Assembly (NCBI GenBank): GCA_012295275.1
Contig: CM022670.1
Location: 2,018,335 to 2,038,334 of the forward strand
DNA: 20,000 nucleotides
DNA from: Chrysomallon squamiferum
Taxonomy: Eukaryota; Mollusca; Gastropoda; Neomphalida; Peltospiridae
Direction of reading: 5' to 3'
Every line of letters starts with the position of its first letter. Position 1 is the first letter of the stretch. This document shows, piece after piece, positions 11,136-19,506 of this stretch. A program made the position numbers and the translations under genes. Under the pieces are notes generated by a model that was not told where the DNA came from, made no database searches, and saw only the letters and a program-made list of their open reading frames with translations.

Positions 11136-11190
<55 letters not shown>
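10864..11190. repeat. Cluster of four microsatellites
   Basis: Poly-A/(AAAT)n at 10864-10916, (ATT)n at 10948-10965, (CATA)n at 11003-11066, and (GTA)n at 11137-11190 with AGT-like triplets extending on both sides. Tyr-rich and Met/Val/Cys-rich minus-strand frames here are artefacts. Confidence 0.95.
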
Positions 11191-11449
11191 ATGTAGTACT
11201 AGCAATAGTTTAGTTGTAGTGAAAAGTAAAGATATAGTGATAGTTGTAATTGCTGTTGTAATAACAGAAGTGGTATGAAGTAGATGTAGTAATAGTAGTA
11301 GTGATAGCAGGAATATTCCTGGTTCTCTGTTTTGTAATAATATCATATTATACATCAAAAAGCAACCAGAAAATTGATGAAACTTTAATTAGTTAATAAT
11401 CTTCATTTACAGAATAACGCGATATATTTGTTTTTCATTCTTATTATAT
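11191..11449. other. AT-rich spacer before the tRNA pair
   Basis: Decayed AGT/TAGT triplets at the left; otherwise nothing recognised. Confidence 0.55.
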
Positions 11450-11454
11450 AAAAA
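11450..11454 (-). terminator. Pol III terminator of tRNA-Thr copy 1
   Basis: Five A on the plus strand give TTTTT on the transcribed sense, about 12 bases after the 3' end of the tRNA, as expected for Pol III termination. Confidence 0.8.
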
Positions 11455-11466
11455 GTAATTTGTAAA

Positions 11467-11538
11467 TGCCCCGACAGGGGATTGAACCCTGGATCTTCGG
11501 TTTACGAGACCGACGCCTTACCACTTGGCCATCGAGGC
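11467..11538 (-). tRNA. tRNA-Thr (anticodon CGU), copy 1
   Basis: Read on the minus strand this folds as a complete cloverleaf. The seven-pair acceptor stem is GCCTCGA with TCGGGGC (one T-G pair). The D arm is GCC/GGC with loop AAGTGGTAA. The anticodon stem TCGGT/ACCGA encloses the loop CTCGTAA, giving anticodon CGT (reads ACG, threonine). The T arm CAGGG/CCCTG encloses TTCAATC. The discriminator is A at 11467, and CCA is not encoded, as in eukaryotes. No intron. Box A (TGGCCAAGTGG) and box B (GGTTCAATCCC) are intact. The D-arm and anticodon-arm sequence closely matches animal tRNA-Thr-CGT. Confidence 0.96.
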
Positions 11539-11873
11539 TACTGATGTTAGCGTGAGAAAAAATTAATGTAATTGCACTGACCTGTAACACAGTTTTATTG
11601 ATTTGATTTAATGGTTTACGGGTATAAATAACTGTAATATCCAAACTGTACTCTTAATAATATTAACAAACATTTATCAAAATTCTGCTTATTACAACTG
11701 TTTCATTGTTGTATTAGATCTAGTGTATTTTTAAAACTAAACAAGATTATCTTTAAAGAAAACGAAAAATAGTGATAATGAATGAATGTTTAAAAAAATA
11801 ATAATTGTAAATAATTGTTACAAATTGATCAAATAAATTTAAACGAAAAAATAAAATAAGAAGAAAGTAAACG
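11539..11873. other. Spacer between the two tRNA genes
   Basis: AT-rich unique sequence, 5' flank of tRNA copy 1 and 3' flank of copy 2. The CGTGAGAAA at 11551-11559 fits the CSL consensus but is isolated. Confidence 0.55.
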
Positions 11874-11877
11874 AAAA
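11874..11877 (-). terminator. Pol III terminator of tRNA-Thr copy 2
   Basis: AAAA on the plus strand gives TTTT 11 bases downstream of the tRNA 3' end, the minimal Pol III stop. A longer A run at 11846-11850 could act as back-up. Confidence 0.75.
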
Positions 11878-11888
11878 CGTTTCAGTAT

Positions 11889-11960
11889 TGCCCCGACAGG
11901 GGATTGAACCCTGGATCTTCGGTTTACGAGACCGACGCCTTACCACTTGGCCATCGAGGC
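11889..11960 (-). tRNA. tRNA-Thr (anticodon CGU), copy 2
   Basis: Identical over all 72 bases to the copy 421 bp to its left, in the same orientation, with the same CGU anticodon, cloverleaf, Pol III boxes and A discriminator (11889). The flanks of the two genes do not match beyond the gene, so this is not a recent large duplication; purifying selection or gene conversion has kept them identical. The strand and spacing fit a small tRNA cluster. Confidence 0.96.
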
Positions 11961-12496
11961 AGCTGCCTGAACGAGCTGAATAAAACTTGTACTATCCTAT
12001 CGTAGCTGTTCTCGTCGCATTGATTTTTTTTTTTTTGTATATTTATATTTGCTGACGTGTTCGGAATCGCTGAATGTGACGGTATTTGCAGCTTTAATAA
12101 AGAGCTAAAATATAATCATATTTACAATTATTTCAAGAGGACTGACAATGTTAATGAATTAATCAAAGTAAACCTGCATACATACTGCTTACGAACAAAG
12201 CACTCCGTTACGTTTATAGATTGTTTGGTGTTACAGGTGACGGTGGAAATTAATACAGTGACTTCAACAAACATCACGTTACAGATCGGGGTGAATATGA
12301 ACGAAGTTACAGTGTTTATTAAAGGTTAACAGTTATAAGAATAAGTTTTCGGTTAGTCCGAGGAATGCATACCTGAAGATGTGTTGTTCATCTATGTATT
12401 ACTGTGTGTTATTAGTTGTTTGTTGTTAAAGTCAGTTGCTTGAGGGTGGGTTTTTTTTTGCGTTTTGTAGGAATGGTTGAAGGGGTTGTTTGCCTC
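11961..12496. other. Unique AT-rich sequence, no gene seen
   Basis: A 90-codon plus-strand open frame (12057-12329) has no family resemblance and ordinary AT-rich composition; probably chance. Confidence 0.5.
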
Positions 12497-12527
<31 letters not shown>

Positions 12528-12545
12528 TTAAATGTGTTTATTTAC

Positions 12546-12580
<35 letters not shown>
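12497..12580. repeat. (TTTA)n and (TTA)n
   Basis: TTTA tetramers at 12497-12530 and TTA triplets at 12548-12580. Confidence 0.95.
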
Positions 12581-12581
<1 letters not shown>

Positions 12582-13367
12582 TTACGCAAACCCAGTGTAT
12601 GACAAATAATATCCTTTCCAATGCACGCAACAGACAAACAGACACCTTGTTGCTAACATGGAAGAGTAGCCCACTTAAAAACAAAACATAGATATCTATA
12701 TAAAATTTATCTACTTAAAAGTCATCTAACGTAATAACAAGTGTGTGCTCAGAGCAATTATAACAGTTGTTAATTTGAAAATACATAGATTTAAACTAAC
12801 GTTAAAGATTTAACTACAAGAACAATACAATAACAGTTTTCACTGTTATTCGAAGATTAGAACAGTGTTAAAGTATGAATATGGTTTGTATCTAAATCGT
12901 TTGTGTCCTAAATGGACATTAAAATGAATTATTATGTTAATTACATGCTGTAAACCCTTAAAATCCAAGACCACTGTCAGTTATAATGATTTATAATATT
13001 AGTATGAATGAATAAGAGTCTGAAATATTTAAATTCGACTGAAAAGAAAACAGAAACACTTAAAATCTGTGCCTTTTTAAGATGGGTCATTAAGCACACT
13101 TCACGTTGATTAGTACGGTTATTTGAACACTGAGCACAAATGTATTCATACTGCTCATTAACGTATTGTAAATCTGCCCACCGATATTGTATAACTGACA
13201 ATAACAGATAAGGTCTAAATGATACACAGTTTCAACGCGGTTCAATATAATTGAGGACAGAGGTGTTTTAGAAATCAGTATCATTTACTTAAAGACTCCA
13301 ATTTCTAGACGGATAAATAAATAAAAATGTTTTCGTTAGGAGAAAGATAAAGCCAAATATTATCGCG

Positions 13368-13370
<3 letters not shown>
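12581..13370. other. Unique AT-rich sequence, no gene seen
   Basis: Only short open frames on the minus strand without family resemblance. Confidence 0.55.

Positions 13371-13444
<74 letters not shown>
13371..13444. repeat. (AG)n microsatellite, 74 bp
   Basis: A pure purine AG dinucleotide tract, complementary to the (CT)n tracts at 10433 and 14327. Confidence 0.97.
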
Positions 13445-13449
<5 letters not shown>

Positions 13450-14320
13450 AAACAAACCCACTAACAAACAAACAAACAACAAGAAGAAACTTATATAATA
13501 AAATTAACATTAAATAACAGGTGACAGACAGAAACCATAGCTTCTGACATAAAAATGACGGAACCAGCCAGCGCTGATACACCAATCAAAAACGATATTC
13601 TTATTGCGTGTTGTTGTTTTCAAGATTTGGCAAACATAATGTTTGCTTTGTGATAACAACACCACTTGTATACGTCAGTATGAAAAACAGTTTTCTTCTT
13701 TATTTTATTTTATTTATTTATTTATTTATTTTTTAATATATATTTTTATTTCCCGAGCCACACCTCTGACGTGTATTGGACAAAAAACCTCTGTTCACAA
13801 ACAGCAAACAGTGAGGCAGCGTTACCGTCTGCGCATCCCACTGCGCACACAGATAGGACCGCAGCAAATACAGTCTGTTTTCTGCTCGGCTGACTGGCTA
13901 CAGCAAATGTTACGCGAGTCACTTAATCTAAGTCTACGGGCTTTTTATTCCAAGATAAAACCCAAGCTGCCTGATTTAAGATATGTCAGGCTGGTTGTAC
14001 TACACAGAAATGCATGTGCGTTGATTAATGCCGCGTTTTCTGACTTCATCAATTAATACAAATGAATATGCACCGAAACAACGCATTTTTTTCAACAAAT
14101 AATCATTTTCTTTTAATGTTTTTCAAACTGGCAGCCTAGCCAGTTCTCTCTCTTATCTGAGTCTACTGTCAGTAGCGAAAATTATTAAAAGTGACGTAAA
14201 GGCACGGTAACTTCCATTTCTTTTTGTTTTATCCAATTTATTTTCAGAATTGTTAATGTTATCTTCAGCATTTGTAGAGAATACATTTATTTTTGAGATT
14301 CGTTTTCATTAACTTCTAGA

Positions 14321-14326
<6 letters not shown>
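13445..14326. other. Unique sequence with a less AT-rich island (13750-14050)
   Basis: (TTTA)n at 13701-13730 is followed by an island of mixed composition with CG dinucleotides. A 137-codon open frame (13643-14056) has its last 100 or so codons in this island. Its sequence is not recognised and its start lies in repeat. Candidate conserved non-coding element or unrecognised exon. Confidence 0.4.
13630..13646. repeat. 17 bp perfect palindrome
   Basis: GCAAACAT-A-ATGTTTGC: eight-base arms around one base. Possible dimeric protein site; nothing more can be said. Confidence 0.6.

Positions 14327-14388
<62 letters not shown>
14327..14388. repeat. (CT)n microsatellite, ~62 bp
   Basis: Pure CT dinucleotides flanked by TTTCT variants. 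Confidence 0.97.
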
Positions 14389-14395
<7 letters not shown>

Positions 14396-14897
14396 TCTGT
14401 GCCTGTGTTTTATGTATGTGTAGGCGTGTGCACTTATGTAATTATCTGTATCTCTCTAGAATTATATCAGTCTGTCTACACGTACATACAGAATCATAGA
14501 TATATATATTAATTTATTTATTTAATTTAACTTAATGCCGTAATAAAGAAAGATCGTCAGTTTACTTGTATATGTAAGCAAAAATGAGGGAAAAAAAAAA
14601 AAAAACATTCATAAAAAAAGAAAGAAAAAGAAGAACGTCTGTCGAAATTTTTACATAAAGACCAAATGACTATTATTAATATCCCCCGAAATTCTTCAAA
14701 CAGGTTATCAGATTTGAATTTTTCTGCAATCCTGCGACATATTGATCTTCCCGTCATCATCTGAATTTGTAATCGCAGTCCTAATCTGTAATCAGTCGGC
14801 ACTTTGCCGCAAGATTACCGTCAAGCGCCGCAAAATTTAAACACTCAAATTACCAGCCACCAGCCACGAGAAAGCTTTGATGTTTAATCGTAAATTT
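14389..14897. other. Unique sequence, no gene recognised
   Basis: Contains A15 at 14591-14605 and a mixed-composition patch at 14650-14880. A minus-strand open frame (14557-14802) resembles nothing known to me. Confidence 0.45.
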
Positions 14898-15052
14898 AAA
14901 AAAAAAAAAAAAAAAAAAAAGAAACAAGACTCTTTTATATAAATGTGGATAGTAGGAAACGAGACTGCTTTTTAAAAAAAAAAAAATGTATTTTTTCGTT
15001 TGTCAGTGAACCGTTGAAAAAAAAAACCTAAAAAAAAACCTAAAAAAAAAAA
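14898..15052. repeat. Poly-A runs and (A8CCT)n
   Basis: A23 at 14898-14920, A12-13 at about 14973-14985, then two to three copies of an A8-9 CCT unit at 15017-15052. Confidence 0.88.
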
Positions 15053-15208
15053 TAATAAGCGTAGGAACCCAGCGCACCTGGAGGTCTGATTTAACTATTA
15101 GCACAGAAGAGCAGATGTAAACTTTTAAAATATCAGTATTAGCGAAATAATAATAAACACACGTGGATCTCGCTGATATGCACTGGCTGTTCCCTCCCCC
15201 ACATATAT

Positions 15209-15305
15209 ACTTTTTTTTTCTTCATATGTTTTTCTTATTTATTTTTATTTTCTTTCTTTTCTTATTTATTTTTATTTTCTTTCTTTTCTTCTTTATTTTT
15301 CTTTC

Positions 15306-15355
<50 letters not shown>
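15209..15355. repeat. Pyrimidine tract with 27 bp direct repeat and poly-T
   Basis: Almost purely T with C. A perfect 27 bp unit is repeated head to tail at 15235-15261 and 15262-15288, followed by CTTT units and a terminal T run (about T35) to 15355. The Phe-rich open frame here is an artefact. Confidence 0.93.
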
Positions 15356-15359
<4 letters not shown>

Positions 15360-15731
15360 GAAATTGAGGTCACCTTGAAAACGCCCTTTTTTTCTGATAT
15401 TTTGGATTCGCTCACTTAACGACAACGATGTTGATAAGTTGTAATAGATATAGCAGTTTTAGTGAAGTATCCGTTGTCGTCGTTGTAGTAATAGTAGTGT
15501 GGAAATTGTCATTACTACCACTACTCTAGAACTGTTAGTATTACTACTACGACGCCATTATCATTACTACCTTTCTTATACTTTCTTATACTATAACTAT
15601 TACTTCTACTAACACTACTTTATCAAAAACTACTATTAATAAATAGTGTTATACTTATACTTTTAATTATTAGTCACTACTAACTTTACTAACATAGCTT
15701 CCATTACCATCTTCATCATAATCATTACTAC

Positions 15732-15829
<98 letters not shown>

Positions 15830-15877
15830 TTATTATTATTATATTTATTATTATTATTATTTTATTTATGTATTTAT

Positions 15878-15913
<36 letters not shown>
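15732..15913. repeat. (ATT)n, ~180 bp, with minor interruptions
   Basis: The longest triplet array in the window, broken by single extra T bases and a short (TTTA) island at 15861-15882. The stretch to its left (15430-15731) is rich in imperfect ACT/AGT triplets. Confidence 0.95.
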
Positions 15914-15918
<5 letters not shown>

Positions 15919-16399
15919 AGTTTGGGTTTTTAGTTTTTTTTTTTAATTTAGTTTTTTAAATTTTAACAATATATTTACGTACAGACATGCACACTCGAAG
16001 ACACACATTTTCAGAAAGATCGCTTGTAGACGTCTTTTCTTTTTTCTTCGACTTAAATATCAACAAAAGCATTCGATATCCGTGTTAATTAAATTTAATA
16101 CCCATGTTTTCAAGAAACTCCCCTGTTTTTTATCCCCTTTTTTTTTTTTTACATTTTTGTAGGGTTTGTTTAATAAACTCTGACTGTTCTGTGCAGAAAA
16201 AAAATGTTGCGACTGTTTTCAGTGACAACAAAGGACTGACACAAGGAGTGAAAACACACCGCCTCTGGTGCTCCTGGCTGTCATAACCAATAGCAGCCTG
16301 CAAACAAGCGCCTGTGTCGCCAGTCGCAACTTTTATTTCGCCCCTGCTCACGGAAAACTCTCATATTTTACCTTCCTAATGTCTAAATCATGAGAACTC
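15914..16399. other. Unique sequence upstream of Delta, no gene seen
   Basis: T-rich at the left, then mixed composition from about 16150. A CCAAT box lies at 16287-16291 within a less AT-rich patch (16240-16350). Overlapping open frames on both strands (16104-16286 plus, 16130-16351 minus) resemble no family I know. This may be distal promoter. Confidence 0.4.
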
Positions 16400-17021
16400 A
16401 GCATTCTTTATCAAGTGTGGCGTGAAGAATCTGCCAGCTCTGCGCAGACGGACAACTTATGAATGATGTTGATCGGTGGTTCTGCCAACTGGTGCACCGT
16501 AATCTACAGATGTGTTCCAGAAAGCATCTCCAAGAGAATATCAGTGTCGTGCACTTGAAACCATCCAACCATCCGTCGACACGGCTTTGATTCGATGATT
16601 TTCGTGAAATGCCACTGTCAGAAGGAAGCGCCCGTCGCTAGATAATTTATGGCTCCGGCGTACGGCCATCCTTCAAGAGTCTGAATAGCGTTTTCAAAAA
16701 GGCGACAAAATCAAGCCGCATTCTTATTGTTTTCCAGCTTATTCCATTCATTCAGGTTCCACGCCTCCTGGGAAATATGTATTGTTTGCATTTGTATGTA
16801 CGACGAAACTCGCGGGTCAGAGCTATTTGATTGGTTGGCGCTAACAGATGAATTTTCTTTCTTCTTTTTTTCCTCCCTTTTTTTAAAATTTTTTTCTTGT
16901 CGTCTGCTCGTTGGTTACTGAAGTTAAATATCGTCTGTCATTCCATCGGCAGACGTCAAATGTGAGCGAGTTTTTGAAAATGTGGTGATAATTCCTTGCT
17001 TTTCGTTTTTTTTTTTCACAG
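16400..17021 (+). promoter_or_regulatory. Delta 5' flank: probable promoter and 5' leader
   Basis: Unique, less AT-rich sequence just upstream of the Delta start. Visible elements: an inverted CCAAT box (ATTGG, 16830-16834) followed directly by TTGGCGC, which resembles an E2F half-site; CAGATG E-boxes at 16507-16512, 16845-16850 and 17019-17024; another E-box CAACTG at 16486-16491; a CRE-like AGACGTCA at 16951-16958. No convincing TATA box. Proneural bHLH factors bind CAGATG-type E-boxes and are known activators of Delta genes. The transcription start cannot be placed from sequence. A T-run plus CACAG immediately before the ATG also fits a splice acceptor, in which case part of this region is a 5' UTR intron. 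Confidence 0.5.
16960..16988 (+). promoter_or_regulatory. Two minimal upstream ORFs before the Delta start
   Basis: ATG TGA at 16960-16965 is a start-stop element, and ATG TGG TGA at 16980-16988 is a two-codon uORF ending 33 bases before the Delta ATG. If this stretch is in the mature 5' UTR they could lower translation or demand reinitiation. If the CACAG at 17017-17021 is a used splice acceptor, they would be intronic and irrelevant. Confidence 0.35.
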
Positions 17022-17075
17022 ATGTCGGATCTATTGACTTCTGCTTTCCTGTTGCTTGCATTGTCGGCAAACCAG
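17022..17075 (+). CDS. Delta: Delta-type Notch ligand, coding exon 1 (signal peptide)
   Basis: First coding exon of a secreted/membrane Notch ligand. It reads MSDLLTSAFLLLALSANQ: a short polar start, then a leucine/alanine-rich hydrophobic core, with a likely signal-peptidase site near residues 15-18. An in-frame TAA at 16989-16991 rules out an upstream in-frame start, so ATG 17022 is the start. The donor is CAG|GTAAAA at 17076, leaving phase 0. Known family layout: vertebrate Delta-like genes also have a first coding exon of about 18 codons that encodes only the signal peptide, ends in Gln and joins in phase 0 to an exon beginning Val-x-x-x-Gly-Val-Phe-Glu; the join proposed here gives the same pattern (Q | VSTTGVFE). 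A pyrimidine run and CACAG sit directly before the ATG, so the exon may begin at 17022 after a 5' UTR intron, or the 5' UTR may be continuous. Alone the exon would be too short to recognise; confidence comes from the match to exon 2. Confidence 0.85.
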
Positions 17076-17188
17076 GTAAAAAAAAAAAGATTTTTTAAAT
17101 ATATTTTCTTTCCGTAAATTATTACATTTATTTGTTCATTTATTTTTAACCTTTTTAACGTTCATTCTCTGTATAACATAAGTGATCA

Positions 17189-17560
17189 TTACTACTATAG
17201 CTACTACTAGTACTACTGATACTACTACTACTGCTGCTGCTACTACTACTATAATAACTATTACCACTACTACTTCTGCCACTAACAGTATTAATACTGG
17301 TGCCGTTATGTCTGCAGAAATTATTATACTGTTGATATTATTACTACTACTTTTGCTATTATTATTATTTTTTCTTATTAGTGTTGTTGTTTATGATGTT
17401 GTTGTTGTTGCTGTCTATAATGTTATTTTCTACATCATTATGTTTTATTATTAATGTTGTTGTTGTTGTAGTTGATATATGTTTATCATCGTCATCATCA
17501 TTGTTCATGTTATATTACTATCGTTATTGTTGTTGTTGTTATTATTATTATTTTTATGTT

Positions 17561-17598
<38 letters not shown>

Positions 17599-17599
17599 A
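17189..17599. repeat. Triplet-repeat-rich part of Delta intron 1
   Basis: Imperfect (ACT)n at 17189-17281, ATT/CTT mixtures at 17330-17380, GTT runs at 17383-17413, 17454-17472 and 17527-17540, and pure (TAG)n at 17561-17599. Low-complexity open frames across it are artefacts. Confidence 0.93.
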
Positions 17600-18144
17600 T
17601 ATTAATAAGAACAGATAAACGAAAATATCGTTAATATATTCCCAATGCAGTCATTTCAGAACTGTATCTAGTTATATTCCATTTCTGAAATAAGAAAGGT
17701 TGTTTATTATAACATATATAACTAATGGAACTGAAATAGACATTTAAAACGTTACTGTAAATTAAATATTGATTTTACAATAAAACGATGACACACAGAT
17801 AAAAGCTACATCTCAAATAATACTGTAAGATAGTCGTATTAATGCAGAGCGAGGGATGGCAAAATGTTCGATGGGTTAGCTAAGGGGTCGATAACTGCCT
17901 AAGAGTCTGAAAGTGGGAACAGGAACTGAGAATGAATAACCAATCACAAAGGTGAAAAGAATCTCACTGAGAATCAGCAATGAAGGCAAAAGGCGAAGAA
18001 ATTATTAACCTTAAATAGAGAAATTTATTACTGATAATGTTTATTTATCTTACTTGCTTGTGGGTTGATGAAAAAAAATCCAAATTCCGTGAATTAATCG
18101 ATGTTGTCGACTCCTGATGTAGAAAAACATTCCAGCAATAATAT

Positions 18145-18419
18145 TATTTTATTTTATTTTATTTTTTCACATCATTTCATTTTATTTTATTTTATTTTAA
18201 TATCATTCTTTTTAGTTTATATTTCTTAAGATTATTTATCATTATATGTAAGATGTGTATGTGTTTCTGTTTGTTTCTGTTTGTTTCTGTGTATGTAGTG
18301 TACCATATGCTATCTATGTAGGTGTGTATATTTACAGAAATATAAATTTCCATATATTTTGTTTGTTTGTTTGTTGTTGTTGTTGTTGTTGTTTTGGTGG
18401 TGGTTGTGGTGGTGGTTAT
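18145..18419. repeat. (ATTTT)n, TTTCTGTTTG repeat, (GTTT)n, (TTG)n and (GGT)n
   Basis: ATTTT pentamers at 18145-18166 and 18179-18199, three copies of a 10 bp TTTCTGTTTG unit at about 18259-18290, then GTTT, TTG and GGT runs between 18358 and 18418. These T/G-rich motifs precede the acceptor array and share its GTTT core. Confidence 0.9.
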
Positions 18420-18560
18420 ACTGTATATATACAAATGGTTGTCTCTAGATTTTCTCTTTTCTAAACAATTAGTTTGTTAGTAAATAAACAAAATATTATT
18501 AGATAATTCGTTTTGTATTATTTCTGTACTGACCTCTTAGTTAATCATTCTTATTCTATG

Positions 18561-19506
18561 TCTGTTTGTTCGTTTGTTTGTTTGTTTGTTTATATTTCTG
18601 TTTTCTACGTTTTTTTCAGGTGTCTACATCTGGTGTGTGTGTTTGTTTGTTTGTTTGTGTTTTATATTTCTATTTTCTACGTTTTTTTCAGGTGTCTACA
18701 ACTGGTGTGTTTGTTTGTTTGTTTGTCTGTGTGTTTATATTTCTATTTTCTACGTTTATGCAACAAATGGTGTGTTTGTGTGTTTATAATTTTCTGGTGG
18801 TGTTTGGTTTTTGTTTGTTTGTTTGTGTGTTTATATTTCTATTTTCTACGTTTATGCAGGTGTCTACAACTGGTGTGTTTGTTTGTTTGTTTGTCTGTGT
18901 GTTTATATTTCTATTTTCTACGTTTATGCAGGTGTCTACAACTGGTGTGTTTGTTTGTTTGTTTATATTTCTGTTTTCTACGTTTATGCAGGTGTCTACA
19001 ACTTATATTTCTGTTTTCTACGTTTATGTTTGTTTGGTTGTTTGTTTGTGTGTTTATATTTCTGTTTTCTACGTTTTTGTTCAGGTGTCTACAACTGGTG
19101 TGTTTGTTTGTTTGTTTGTCTGTGTGTTTATATTTCTATTTTCTACGTTTACTTCAGCTGTCAACAAATGGTGTGTTTGTGTGTTTATATTTCTATTTTC
19201 TACGTTTTTTTCAGGTGTCTACAAATGGTGTGTTTGTTTGTTTGTTTGTTTGTCTGTGTGTTTATATTTCTGTTTTCTACGTTTATGGAGGTGTCTACAA
19301 CTGGTGTGTTTGTTTGTTTGTGTGTTTATATTTCTGTTTTCTACGTCTGTTTCAGGTGTCTACAAATGGTGTGTTTGTTTGTTTGTGTGTTTATATTTCT
19401 GTTTTCTACGATAATGCAGTTGTCTACAACTGGTGTGTTTGTTTGTTTGTTTGTTTATATTTCTGTTTTCTACGTCTGTTGCAGGTGTCTACAACTGGTG
19501 TGTTTG
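18561..19506 (+). repeat. Tandem array of intron 1/exon 2 splice-acceptor copies
   Basis: About 13 units of 57-96 bp, most often 60-76 bp. One unit is TTTATATTTCTRTTTTCTAC, then GTTTATGCAG or GTTTTTTTCAG, then GTGTCTACAACTGGTGTG, then (TTTG)2-4 with an optional TCTGTG. The last unit's second half is the genuine start of Delta exon 2, with homology ending at 19506. Copies of the exon edge begin at 18620, 18692, 18860, 18932, 18992, 19085, 19158, 19215, 19291, 19356 and 19420, besides the genuine 19485. Those at 18692, 18860, 18932, 19085 and 19291 match the first 22 exon bases exactly. The unit near 18761 has lost its AG (ATGCAACAAATGG), the one at 18992 is truncated after GTGTCTACAACT, and one near 19029 has no exon part. 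Length differences come mainly from GTTT copy number. The unit has no stop codon in any forward frame, which explains the long overlapping open frames here. Confidence 0.95.

Larger units (their letters stand above)
17076..19484 (+). other. Intron 1 of the Delta gene (phase 0)
   Basis: A 2,409 bp intron between the signal-peptide and MNNL exons. It starts GTAAAA and ends TTGCAG. Its first half is rich in triplet repeats (ACT, GTT, ATT, TAG). The middle (17600-18140) is unique and AT-rich and contains one GTGGGAA core at 17913-17919, a possible CSL/Su(H) site that chance alone could give. The last 0.9 kb is the tandem array of acceptor copies. Exon and frame logic is firm; which acceptor is used in RNA is inferred. 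Confidence 0.85.

Noticed and set aside
11444-11644. 66-codon minus-strand open frame
   Set aside because: It runs through the tRNA-Thr gene, so its apparent complexity comes from the tRNA.
11467-11960. tRNA-derived SINE pair instead of tRNA genes
   Set aside because: Both have intact cloverleaves and Pol III terminators, and no shared SINE body or A-rich tail follows them.
12057-12329. 90-codon open frame as an exon
   Set aside because: AT-rich composition, no family resemblance and no clear acceptor/donor pair.
18513-19484. Upstream part of a 427-codon open frame as genuine N-terminal protein
   Set aside because: It is a translation of the stop-free tandem array. The family match begins exactly at the acceptor at 19485, and exon 1 supplies the signal peptide.
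18561-19506. CRISPR-like array
   Set aside because: Units vary in length through GTTT copy number, there are no unique spacers, and the context is an animal intron.
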